Positions 5,281 through 10,621 of a stretch of 10,621 bases of DNA are shown piece by piece (position 1 is the first letter of the stretch; each line of letters starts with the position of its first letter). The stretch is from Parcubacteria group bacterium (lineage in GTDB: Bacteria; Patescibacteriota; Minisyncoccia; UBA6257; JAAZHW01), in NCBI GenBank assembly GCA_012510515.1, contig JAAZHW010000047.1:1-10621 (forward strand), in the 5' to 3' direction. Under the pieces are notes generated by a model, which saw only the letters and a list, made by a program, of their open reading frames with translations, ran no database searches and had not been told where the DNA came from. The translations under genes and the position numbers were made by a program.

Positions 5281-6624
5281 ATGAAAGAAGAAAATCAAAA
5301 TGATTTAATGGATAAAATTATTAGTTTAGCAAAACGGCGTGGTTTTATTTTTCCTTCTTCGGAAATTTATGGTGGTTTTTCGAGTTCTTATGATTATGGT
5401 CCGTTGGGCACCGAATTAAAATATAATATTAAAAATGAATGGCGAAAGGAAATGTTGCAATTTCAAGATAATATTGTGGGGTTGGATACGGCCATTTTAA
5501 TGTCTCCAAAGGTTTGGCAAGCCTCTGGCCATTTATCAGCCGGCTTTAGTGATCTTTTAGTTGAATGTTCTAAATGTCATCATCGTTTTAGAGATGATAT
5601 GGTTTCTGGTAATAAATGTCCAGATTGCAATGGAGAGTTAATGTCAGCTAGGAAATTTAATTTAATGATGAAAACATTTGTTGGTCCAGTAGAAGATGAT
5701 GCTTCTGTTACTTATTTAAGAGCAGAAACTTGTCAGGGTATTTATTTAAATTATGAAAATGTTTTAAATTCAATGCGTTTAAAAATTCCTTTTGGTATCG
5801 CTCAAATTGGAAAATCATTTCGTAATGAAATTAATCCGGGTAATTTTATTTATCGAATGCGAGAATTTGAACAAATGGAAATGCAATTTTTTATTAATCC
5901 TAATGAGTCGGATAAATGGTTTGATTATTGGGTAGAGCAACGCTTGAACTGGTATATAAAATTAGGGATTAAAAAAGAAAATTTACGTTTGCATCAGCAA
6001 ACAAAAGAAGAATTGGCTCACTACGCAAGGGCAGCTTATGATATTGAATATAAGTTTCCTTTTGGTTGGAAAGAAATAGAGGGTATTCATAATCGAGGTG
6101 ATTGGGATTTGTCCAATCATTCTAAATATTCTGGTCATGAATTAAATTATTTTGATGAAAAAACAAAGACAAAATTTACTCCGCATATTATTGAAACGTC
6201 GGCTGGAGCGGATCGCAGTGTTTTAGTGTTTTTACTTGATGCCTATGAAGAAATAAAAGGTGGTCGAACTCAAACAACAAAAGCAACAAAAGAAATAGAA
6301 ACTGTATTAAAATTTAATTCTAAAATTGCGCCAGTAAAAGCCGCTGTTTTTCCCTTAATGAAAAATAAAGAGCCTTTAGTGAAACTAGCTAAGCAAATTT
6401 ATCAAAATTTAAAGAAAAACTTTTTAGTTCAATATGACGAGATAGATTCTATTGGTCGCCGTTATCGACGGCAAGATGAAATTGGAACACCTTATTGTAT
6501 CACCGTTGATTTTCAAAGCGTAGAAGATAAAACAGTAACAGTAAGAGACCGTGATACCCTTATTCAAAAAAGAATCGCAATAAATAATTTAGTTGATTAT
6601 TTAAATCAACAATTAGAGTTATAA
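5281..6624 (+). CDS. glyQS: Glycine--tRNA ligase, homodimeric (alpha2) type
   Basis: This enzyme charges tRNA-Gly with glycine using ATP. It is the eukaryal/archaeal-like single-chain class II form, not the bacterial alpha2-beta2 form. Visible features are the N-terminal LAKRRGFIFPSSEIYGG and YDYGPLGTELK (about 16-47). A CX2C...CX2C zinc-ribbon-like insert follows, with C96, C99, C113 and C116. RAETCQGIYLNYEN comes at about 147-160, motif 2 with FRNE (180-183) and REFEQMEMQFF (194-204), and motif 3 with GADRSVLVFLLDAYEE (309-324). The anticodon-binding domain fills about 350-447, with APVKAAVFPL at its start and YDEIDSIGRRYRRQDEIGTP further in. At 447 residues it is close to the usual length for bacterial enzymes of this type. 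The stop codon overlaps the -10 box of the next gene. Confidence 0.95.
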   Translation: MKEENQNDLMDKIISLAKRRGFIFPSSEIYGGFSSSYDYGPLGTELKYNIKNEWRKEMLQFQDNIVGLDTAILMSPKVWQASGHLSAGFSDLLVECSKCHHRFRDDMVSGNKCPDCNGELMSARKFNLMMKTFVGPVEDDASVTYLRAETCQGIYLNYENVLNSMRLKIPFGIAQIGKSFRNEINPGNFIYRMREFEQMEMQFFINPNESDKWFDYWVEQRLNWYIKLGIKKENLRLHQQTKEELAHYARAAYDIEYKFPFGWKEIEGIHNRGDWDLSNHSKYSGHELNYFDEKTKTKFTPHIIETSAGADRSVLVFLLDAYEEIKGGRTQTTKATKEIETVLKFNSKIAPVKAAVFPLMKNKEPLVKLAKQIYQNLKKNFLVQYDEIDSIGRRYRRQDEIGTPYCITVDFQSVEDKTVTVRDRDTLIQKRIAINNLVDYLNQQLEL

Positions 6625-6637
6625 TATTAAAGGTCGA
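6620..6637 (+). promoter_or_regulatory. -10 box plus AAAGGTCG leader element upstream of the dodecin gene
   Basis: TATAAT (6620-6625) overlaps the TAA of the synthetase gene, and AAAGGTCGA (6629-6637) follows after 3 nt. The dodecin ATG is 21 nt beyond the element. A 7-bp inverted repeat GTTGATT/AATCAAC (6592-6598 and 6604-6610) lies just upstream within the synthetase coding region. This implies that the dodecin-peptidase pair has its own promoter. Confidence 0.58.
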
Positions 6638-6658
6638 TTTAAAAAATATTTTAATTAT

Positions 6659-6868
6659 ATGGCTATTGTAAAAATTAGAGAAATTATAAGTACTTCTCCA
6701 AAAAGTTTTGAAGATGCTTTGCAAAAAGTAGTAGAATTTGTAGGTAAAGATAAATATAATTTAACAGGAATAAAAATTATTGATCAATCAGTATCTTTAG
6801 ATAAAGGTCAAATTGTTGAATATAAAGTAACTACTCACGTTGCTTATAAATGGGAAGAAGAAAAATAA
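6659..6868 (+). CDS. Dodecin-like protein lacking the flavin-stacking residues
   Basis: The 69-residue product has the compact beta-alpha-beta-beta fold and length of dodecins, which form hollow dodecamers, many of them storing flavins. The family signatures SPKSFEDALQKVVE (14-27), the strand GIKIIDQSVSL and the closing strand EYKVTTHVAYKWEE are clear. By hand alignment to Halobacterium dodecin, the tryptophan that stacks on the flavin is glycine here (residue 37, in NLTGIKI), and the nearby flavin-contacting glutamine position carries Lys or His. It may therefore bind another ligand or none, like non-flavin members. The upstream leader carries AAAGGTCG. The stop TAA overlaps the ATG of the peptidase gene in TAATG, so the two genes are probably translationally coupled. 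Confidence 0.85.
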   Translation: MAIVKIREIISTSPKSFEDALQKVVEFVGKDKYNLTGIKIIDQSVSLDKGQIVEYKVTTHVAYKWEEEK

Positions 6869-8142
6869 TGAATAAAAAAATATCTTTTATTAACAAAGAA
6901 GGCTTAAACTTTTTACTTATTCCTTTAAAAGAATCGCATAATATTACTTTTTTAATTTTAGTTAAAGCCGGCTCTGAATATGAAAGTGAAAAAGAGGCTG
7001 GTATTTCACATTTTTTAGAACATATGTGTTTTAAAGGAACGGAAAAAAGACCTAATAAAAAAATTTTGAGTACAGAATTAGACAGTATTGGCGCTAGTTA
7101 CAACGCTTTTACTGGCAGAGAATATACGGGTTATTTTGCCAAAGCCGCTACCGAACACATTGATAAAATTTTAGATATTATTAGCGATATTTATTTAAAC
7201 TCACTATTTAAAGAAGAAGAAATAAATAAAGAGCGAGGGGTAATTTTAGAAGAAAAAAATTATTACGAAGATACGCCACGTCTTAAAATCGAAGATTTAA
7301 TATTTGAATTGCTTTATAAAAATCAGCCATCTGGCCAACCAATTATTGGCAATGAAAAGGTAATAAAATCATTAACTCAAAAGGATTTTATTAGATATAA
7401 AAATAAACATTATACCAATGAGAAAACTTTAATTGTTTTATCGGGAAATTTTAATCCCACTGAGGCAATTAAAAAAATTACCAACTTAATGAAAAATATT
7501 AAAAGAGGAAAGGGTGGTCAAAAATTTAAAACTCATTATAAACAAACAAAACCAGCAATTTTGATTAATCCAAAAAAAACCGACCAGAATCATTTTATTT
7601 TAGCCGCTCGAGCATTTAACTGTTTTGACAAACGGCGTTATACTCTATCAGTTTTATCAACAATTTTAGGAGAAGGAATGAGTTCACGTCTTTTTCAAAA
7701 AGTGCGAGAAGATTTAGGAGCAGCTTATTATATTAATTCTTTTGACGAATTGGGCGTTGACCACGGATTTTTAGGTATTAGTAGCGGTGTATCTCTTGAT
7801 AAAACCGAAGAAGTTTTAAGAGTTATAAAAAATGAGTTAGATTTATTAAAAAATGTTGAAATAAGTAATGAAGAATTAAAAAAAGCCAAAAATTATATTA
7901 AAGGAAAATTAGCTTTATCTCTGGAAACTTCTAATGATTATGCTTTTCATTATGGATTGCAATATCTTATTTATAATAAAATTTATCCATTAAAAGAAAT
8001 TTATAAAAAGATTGATGAGGTAGATAAAAAAAGTATTCAAAATTTAGCCCGATTTTTATTCAGACCTGAAAAAATGAATTTAGCGATTATTGGTAATTAT
8101 TCTCAAAAAGAAGAAGGTAAATTTAAAAAATTAATAATTTAA
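6868..8142 (+). CDS. M16 family zinc metallopeptidase
   Basis: This is a pitrilysin-family (M16B, processing-peptidase-like) protein of 424 residues. The inverted zinc motif HFLEH (48-52) is complete. ERGVILEE (122-129) supplies the distal glutamate ligand at the usual distance of about 76 residues. The C-terminal half has the family block GEGMSSRLFQKVREDLGAAY, normally part of the second, non-catalytic domain. Two M16 domains of about 200 residues fit the length. No signal peptide is seen, so it is probably cytoplasmic. ATG 6868 is preferred over an in-frame upstream ATG at 6850. It overlaps the dodecin stop (TAATG), is preceded by the purine-rich GGGAAGAAG as a plausible ribosome site, and its MNKKISFINKEGL start leads straight into the first family strand. 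No second M16 gene is adjacent, so it may act as a homodimer. Confidence 0.9.
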   Translation: MNKKISFINKEGLNFLLIPLKESHNITFLILVKAGSEYESEKEAGISHFLEHMCFKGTEKRPNKKILSTELDSIGASYNAFTGREYTGYFAKAATEHIDKILDIISDIYLNSLFKEEEINKERGVILEEKNYYEDTPRLKIEDLIFELLYKNQPSGQPIIGNEKVIKSLTQKDFIRYKNKHYTNEKTLIVLSGNFNPTEAIKKITNLMKNIKRGKGGQKFKTHYKQTKPAILINPKKTDQNHFILAARAFNCFDKRRYTLSVLSTILGEGMSSRLFQKVREDLGAAYYINSFDELGVDHGFLGISSGVSLDKTEEVLRVIKNELDLLKNVEISNEELKKAKNYIKGKLALSLETSNDYAFHYGLQYLIYNKIYPLKEIYKKIDEVDKKSIQNLARFLFRPEKMNLAIIGNYSQKEEGKFKKLII

Positions 8143-8160
8143 TTTTTTCAACTTTTTAAT

Positions 8161-8796
8161 ATGAGTATTTCAAATGAAAAATTAATAGAGGGATTAATAA
8201 AAGACGGATTTTTAAAAAGCCCAAAAGTTATTCAGGCTTTTAGAAATGTTGACCGTTATAATTTTGTTATTCCTTATTTAAAAAATGAAGCTTATCAAAA
8301 TACTTCTTTGGCAATTGGATTTGGTCAAACCATTTCTCAGCCGCTTACCGTTGCTTTTATGCTGGAATTATTAGATGTTTGCGAAGGGCAAAAAGTTTTA
8401 GATGTTGGTTCTGGTTCTGGTTGGACAACGGCTTTATTGGCTGAAATGGTAAAAAACAAAGGAAAAGTTTATGGAATAGAAATTATCCCCGAACTTTACG
8501 AATTCGGTAAAATAAACGTAGCCAAGCTTGGTTATATTCAAAAGGATATTGTTGAAATGATTTGTGATAATGGTTATTATGGTTTAAAGAAATTTGCTCC
8601 TTTTGATCGAATTTTGTGTTCGGCGGAAGTTAAAGAAATTCCCGAATCTTTTAAAGAGCAATTAAAAGTAGGTGGGAAAATGGTTTTACCAATAAAAAAT
8701 AGTTTATGTTTAGTGGAAAAAAAAGATAAGGATAATATAGAAATTACTGAAGAATATCCAGGCTTTATTTTTGTTCCTTTAGTAGAAACAAAATAA
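8161..8796 (+). CDS. pcm: Protein-L-isoaspartate O-methyltransferase
   Basis: Pcm methylates isoaspartyl residues in aged proteins with S-adenosylmethionine, the first step in their repair. The 211-residue protein has the usual length. Family features are AYQNTSLAIGFGQTISQP (44-61), which includes the conserved substrate-site Gly-Gln-Thr-Ile-Ser segment. SAM motif I VLDVGSGSGWTT lies at 79-90, the acidic residue of GIEI at 107, FDRILCSA at 149-155 and GGKMVLPI at 171-178. It starts 18 nt after the peptidase stop with no visible Shine-Dalgarno site, so it is probably in the same transcript. Grouping with a peptidase suggests a protein-quality role, but this is inference. Confidence 0.93.
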   Translation: MSISNEKLIEGLIKDGFLKSPKVIQAFRNVDRYNFVIPYLKNEAYQNTSLAIGFGQTISQPLTVAFMLELLDVCEGQKVLDVGSGSGWTTALLAEMVKNKGKVYGIEIIPELYEFGKINVAKLGYIQKDIVEMICDNGYYGLKKFAPFDRILCSAEVKEIPESFKEQLKVGGKMVLPIKNSLCLVEKKDKDNIEITEEYPGFIFVPLVETK

Positions 8797-8830
8797 AAGA
8801 CGATTTTTATTTAATTAATATTTTTTACAT

Positions 8831-8846
8831 TCTCAATAATTTGAGA
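8831..8846. terminator. Weak hairpin behind pcm, possible terminator
   Basis: TCTCAA (8831-8836) pairs with TTGAGA (8841-8846) around TAAT, extendable by T.G and A-T pairs. It is the only hairpin between pcm and the repeats, but no clear T tract follows on the plus strand. Confidence 0.3.
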
Positions 8847-8894
8847 GTATTAAAAATTATTTAAAATCATTATTTTAGTAAAAGAAAAACTAAA

Positions 8895-8983
8895 TTGCTA
8901 AAGGCCGAGGGATCCTTCAGGCTTCGCCTTCAGGATGACATTAAAAAAATAGCAGTCATTCTGAGTGTTAACGAAGAATCCCA
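8895..8983. repeat. Palindromic intergenic repeat, unit 1
   Basis: The left arm (8908-8939) contains GAGGGATCCTTC and TTCAGGATGAC around the small hairpin AGGC-TTC-GCCT (8919-8929). The right arm (8955-8983), GTCATTCTGAG to GAAGAATCCCA, is a diverged inverted copy. The whole is an imperfect palindrome, like a REP or small MITE-type element. It is more GC-rich than its surroundings. The 24-base stretch 8895-8918 recurs at 9008-9031 with one difference, and TTCAGGATGACATT recurs at 9038. No coding capacity is seen. Confidence 0.75.
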
Positions 8984-9007
8984 TGCACAGCAGTGATTGC
9001 TTAATTA

Positions 9008-9080
9008 TTGCTAAAAGCCGAGGGATCCTTCACTGCGTTCAGGATGACATTGAAAATTAATCGTTATTTTGAGCGTTAGC
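9008..9080. repeat. Palindromic intergenic repeat, unit 2
   Basis: A second unit begins with the same 24 bases as unit 1, continues CACTGCG, then TTCAGGATGACATT (9038-9051). Its right arm is eroded to TTATTTTGAGCG (9064-9075), recognisable against GTCATTCTGAGTG of unit 1. Being in the same orientation, the two units could have arisen by duplication or by independent insertion. Confidence 0.7.
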
Positions 9081-9090
9081 CATGTCTATC

Positions 9091-9136
9091 AGTAAGGCAG
9101 GTTTACCCGCCGTAGGCGGGACTTCGTTCAGAATGA
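9091..9136. repeat. Third repeat segment with a GC-rich hairpin
   Basis: CCCGCC-GTA-GGCGGG (9106-9120) is a perfect 6-bp GC hairpin, followed by ACTTCGTTCAGAATGAC (9121-9136), a relative of the CAGGATGAC ends of units 1 and 2. The preceding AAGGCAGGTTTA is unrelated to those units, so this looks composite. The remaining sequence to tpiA (9137-9194) shows no gene. Confidence 0.6.
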
Positions 9137-9194
9137 CTACGGAATTTGCATTGCGTAGAGTTCTTTATTAACAATAAACACACTTATTATAACT

Positions 9195-9222
9195 TTGATA
9201 TTTAAAATATTTGTTATATACT
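9195..9222 (+). promoter_or_regulatory. Leaderless promoter of tpiA
   Basis: -35 TTGATA (9195-9200), a 16-nt spacer and -10 TATACT (9217-9222). The ATG at 9230 is 7 nt behind the -10, so transcription should start at or within a base or two of the start codon. No ribosome-binding site is present. Confidence 0.75.
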
Positions 9223-9229
9223 AATATTA

Positions 9230-9970
9230 ATGAAAACAATAGTGGCTAATTTTAAAATGAATCCCACTTCGGAAAAAGAAGCAGTATCTTTATTAGAAAA
9301 TTATCAAAAAAATTACGAAAATTTTAAAAACGTGAATTTAATTATTGCTCCACCTTTTGTTTATTTGGATAAAGCAAAAAATTTAAATTTTTCATTAGCA
9401 GCTCAAAATTGTTTTTATCTTAACGAAGGTCCCTATACAGGAGAAATTTCACCATTAATGTTAAAAAATTTAGGAGTTCAATATGTTATAGTTGGTCATT
9501 CAGAAAGAAGACAAATGGGAGAAACAGATGAAATAATTAATAAAAAAATCCAATCAATTTTAAATAATGAATTAACGCCAATTTTATGCATTGGCGAAAC
9601 AAAAGAAGAAAAATTAAAAGGAAAAAAAGAAGAAGTTTTAAAAAATCAATTAGAAAAAGATTTAAAATTAGAAAATAATTTATCCCCTGTAAATAAATCA
9701 ATTTTTATTGCCTATGAACCCGTGTGGGCTATTGGGACAGGAGATTTTTGTGATCCAGAAGAAGCTAATCTTACTCATCAATTTATTAAAGAATTTATAC
9801 ACTACCAATTTTTTAATTTTGATGTTAAAATATTATATGGCGGTTCAGTTGATTCTAAAAATATAAAAAATTTTTTGAATCAATTAAATATTGATGGCGC
9901 TTTAGTCGGTGGCGCCAGTATTAAAAAAGAAGAAATAGCGAAAATTTTAGAAATCGCTAATTCGTATTAA
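9230..9970 (+). CDS. tpiA: Triosephosphate isomerase
   Basis: This enzyme interconverts dihydroxyacetone phosphate and glyceraldehyde 3-phosphate in glycolysis, as a cytosolic dimer. The 246-residue TIM barrel is of standard length and has its full active site: N7 and K9 in ANFKMNP, H90 in VGHSERR and E163 in AYEPVWAIGTG, the latter leading into the flexible loop 6. The phosphate-binding ends YGGSV (203-207) and ALVGGAS (224-230) are intact. The start codon is fixed by the MKTIVANFKMN strand and by the promoter just upstream. It heads a unit with the SIMPL gene 7 nt downstream. Confidence 0.97.
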   Translation: MKTIVANFKMNPTSEKEAVSLLENYQKNYENFKNVNLIIAPPFVYLDKAKNLNFSLAAQNCFYLNEGPYTGEISPLMLKNLGVQYVIVGHSERRQMGETDEIINKKIQSILNNELTPILCIGETKEEKLKGKKEEVLKNQLEKDLKLENNLSPVNKSIFIAYEPVWAIGTGDFCDPEEANLTHQFIKEFIHYQFFNFDVKILYGGSVDSKNIKNFLNQLNIDGALVGGASIKKEEIAKILEIANSY

Positions 9971-9977
9971 AAAAATT

Positions 9978-10621
9978 ATGAGTAAAATTACTTCTTCAAA
10001 TTTTTGGCAATGTAGTTTAGGATTTTTTTTAATTATTGCCTCAATTGTTGCTCTTATAGTTGGTTGGGCGATCTATAACGGAATTAATGGTGAATTGTCA
10101 AACAGCACTTTTGTTGTTAATGGTGAGGGGAAGGTTTATGCTAAACCTGATGTTGCTGTGGTTGATATGTCAATTATCAATCAGAATATTGACGTAGAAA
10201 AGGTCCAAGCAGAAAACGATGAAAAAACGCAAAGAGTTATTAATTTTTTAAAGGAATCAGGTGTTGATGAAAAAGATATAAAAACTCTTCAATATAATTT
10301 ACAACCTGAATATGATTATAACTGGTGTCGCAATGCTTCTTCTCAATATATATCTTATTGTCCACCAAAATTAGTTGATTATATTTTAACTCAAAGTATA
10401 GAAGTAAAGATTAGAGATTTAAATAATGTTGGCAAAATAATAGGGAAATTAACGGACGTTGGCGTTAATCAAATTTCTTCTATTAATTTTGTTATTGACG
10501 AAGATAATGTTTATAAGTCTGAAGCCAGAAAAGAAGCTGTTTTAGATGCTCAAAAAAGAGCTAATGATATTGCTCAAACAGCAGGTATTAAATTGGGTAG
10601 AATAATTACTATAAGTGAATC
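9978..10621 (+). CDS. SIMPL (DUF541) domain envelope protein, 3' end outside window
   Basis: The gene runs off the window after 214 full codons. One N-terminal hydrophobic segment (about residues 13-33) anchors or exports the protein. The SIMPL/DUF541 domain starts at about residue 44 with FVVNGEGKVYAKPDVAVVDM, the family opening, and continues with VINFLKESGVDEKDIKTLQYNLQPEY and the late helix EARKEAVLDAQKRANDIAQTAG. Relatives include E. coli YggE and Brucella BP26, envelope proteins linked to stress tolerance whose exact role is unclear. Two cysteines in an insertion, C117 and C128, could form a disulfide outside the cell. ATG 9978 is 7 nt after the tpiA stop, with no obvious ribosome site. 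Confidence 0.88.
   Translation, partial: MSKITSSNFWQCSLGFFLIIASIVALIVGWAIYNGINGELSNSTFVVNGEGKVYAKPDVAVVDMSIINQNIDVEKVQAENDEKTQRVINFLKESGVDEKDIKTLQYNLQPEYDYNWCRNASSQYISYCPPKLVDYILTQSIEVKIRDLNNVGKIIGKLTDVGVNQISSINFVIDEDNVYKSEARKEAVLDAQKRANDIAQTAGIKLGRIITISE

Noticed and set aside
6850..6867. Upstream ATG for the M16 peptidase
   Set aside because: It adds MGRRKI from the out-of-frame end of the dodecin gene; ATG 6868 overlaps the stop as TAATG and fits the family start.
8895..9136. CRISPR array
   Set aside because: Repeat units are few, diverged, palindromic across their whole length and unevenly spaced; no regular spacers are present and no cas gene is near.

Overview
The window is an AT-rich bacterial chromosome segment. 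It opens in the 3' part of a 23S rRNA gene and closes inside a SIMPL-domain gene. Several traits point to a member of the candidate phyla radiation (Patescibacteria), probably Parcubacteria-like: a group I intron in 23S rRNA, a minimal RecO, an eukaryal/archaeal-type glycyl-tRNA synthetase, a large DUF11-like surface protein beside recO, several genes that look leaderless, and TAA as almost the only stop codon. This placement is inferred from gene content; no 16S rRNA is visible. Glycine uses GGN codons and TGA interrupts no gene, so the standard bacterial code fits.

Layout. (1) Positions 1-1168 hold the 3' end of 23S rRNA, split at 136/836 by a 699-nt group I intron. The intron sits at the position known as L2593 (E. 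coli numbering), the site used by the Chlamydomonas chloroplast intron that encodes I-CreI. It carries an I-CreI-like LAGLIDADG endonuclease gene broken by one extra T exactly inside the LAGLIDADG motif. 5S rRNA (1221-1333) and a strong terminator complete the operon. (2) Positions 1400-2330 hold two small convergent genes, a two-helix membrane protein and a membrane-anchored cysteine-rich protein, separated by a hairpin. (3) Positions 2390-2620 hold tRNA-Ser(GCU) on the minus strand and recO on the plus strand, fired from a compact divergent promoter with a shared palindromic -35. (4) Positions 2624-8796 are a rightward run: recO, DUF11-like surface protein, glycyl-tRNA synthetase, a dodecin-like protein, an M16 zinc peptidase and protein-L-isoaspartate methyltransferase. 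(5) Positions 8797-9229 are intergenic and hold higher-GC palindromic repeat units. (6) tpiA follows from its own promoter, with a SIMPL/DUF541 envelope protein 7 nt behind it.

Most genes are housekeeping: translation, RecFOR repair, glycolysis, protein repair and proteolysis. The most unusual signals are the intron with its broken endonuclease and a shared AAAGGTCG element. That element lies 3-6 nt after a -10 box, so at the predicted 5' end of the transcript, ahead of three small genes: the two-helix membrane protein, the cysteine-rich protein and the dodecin. Other genes start only 5-8 nt after a -10 box, suggesting leaderless mRNAs. The window therefore seems to show two classes of 5' end.
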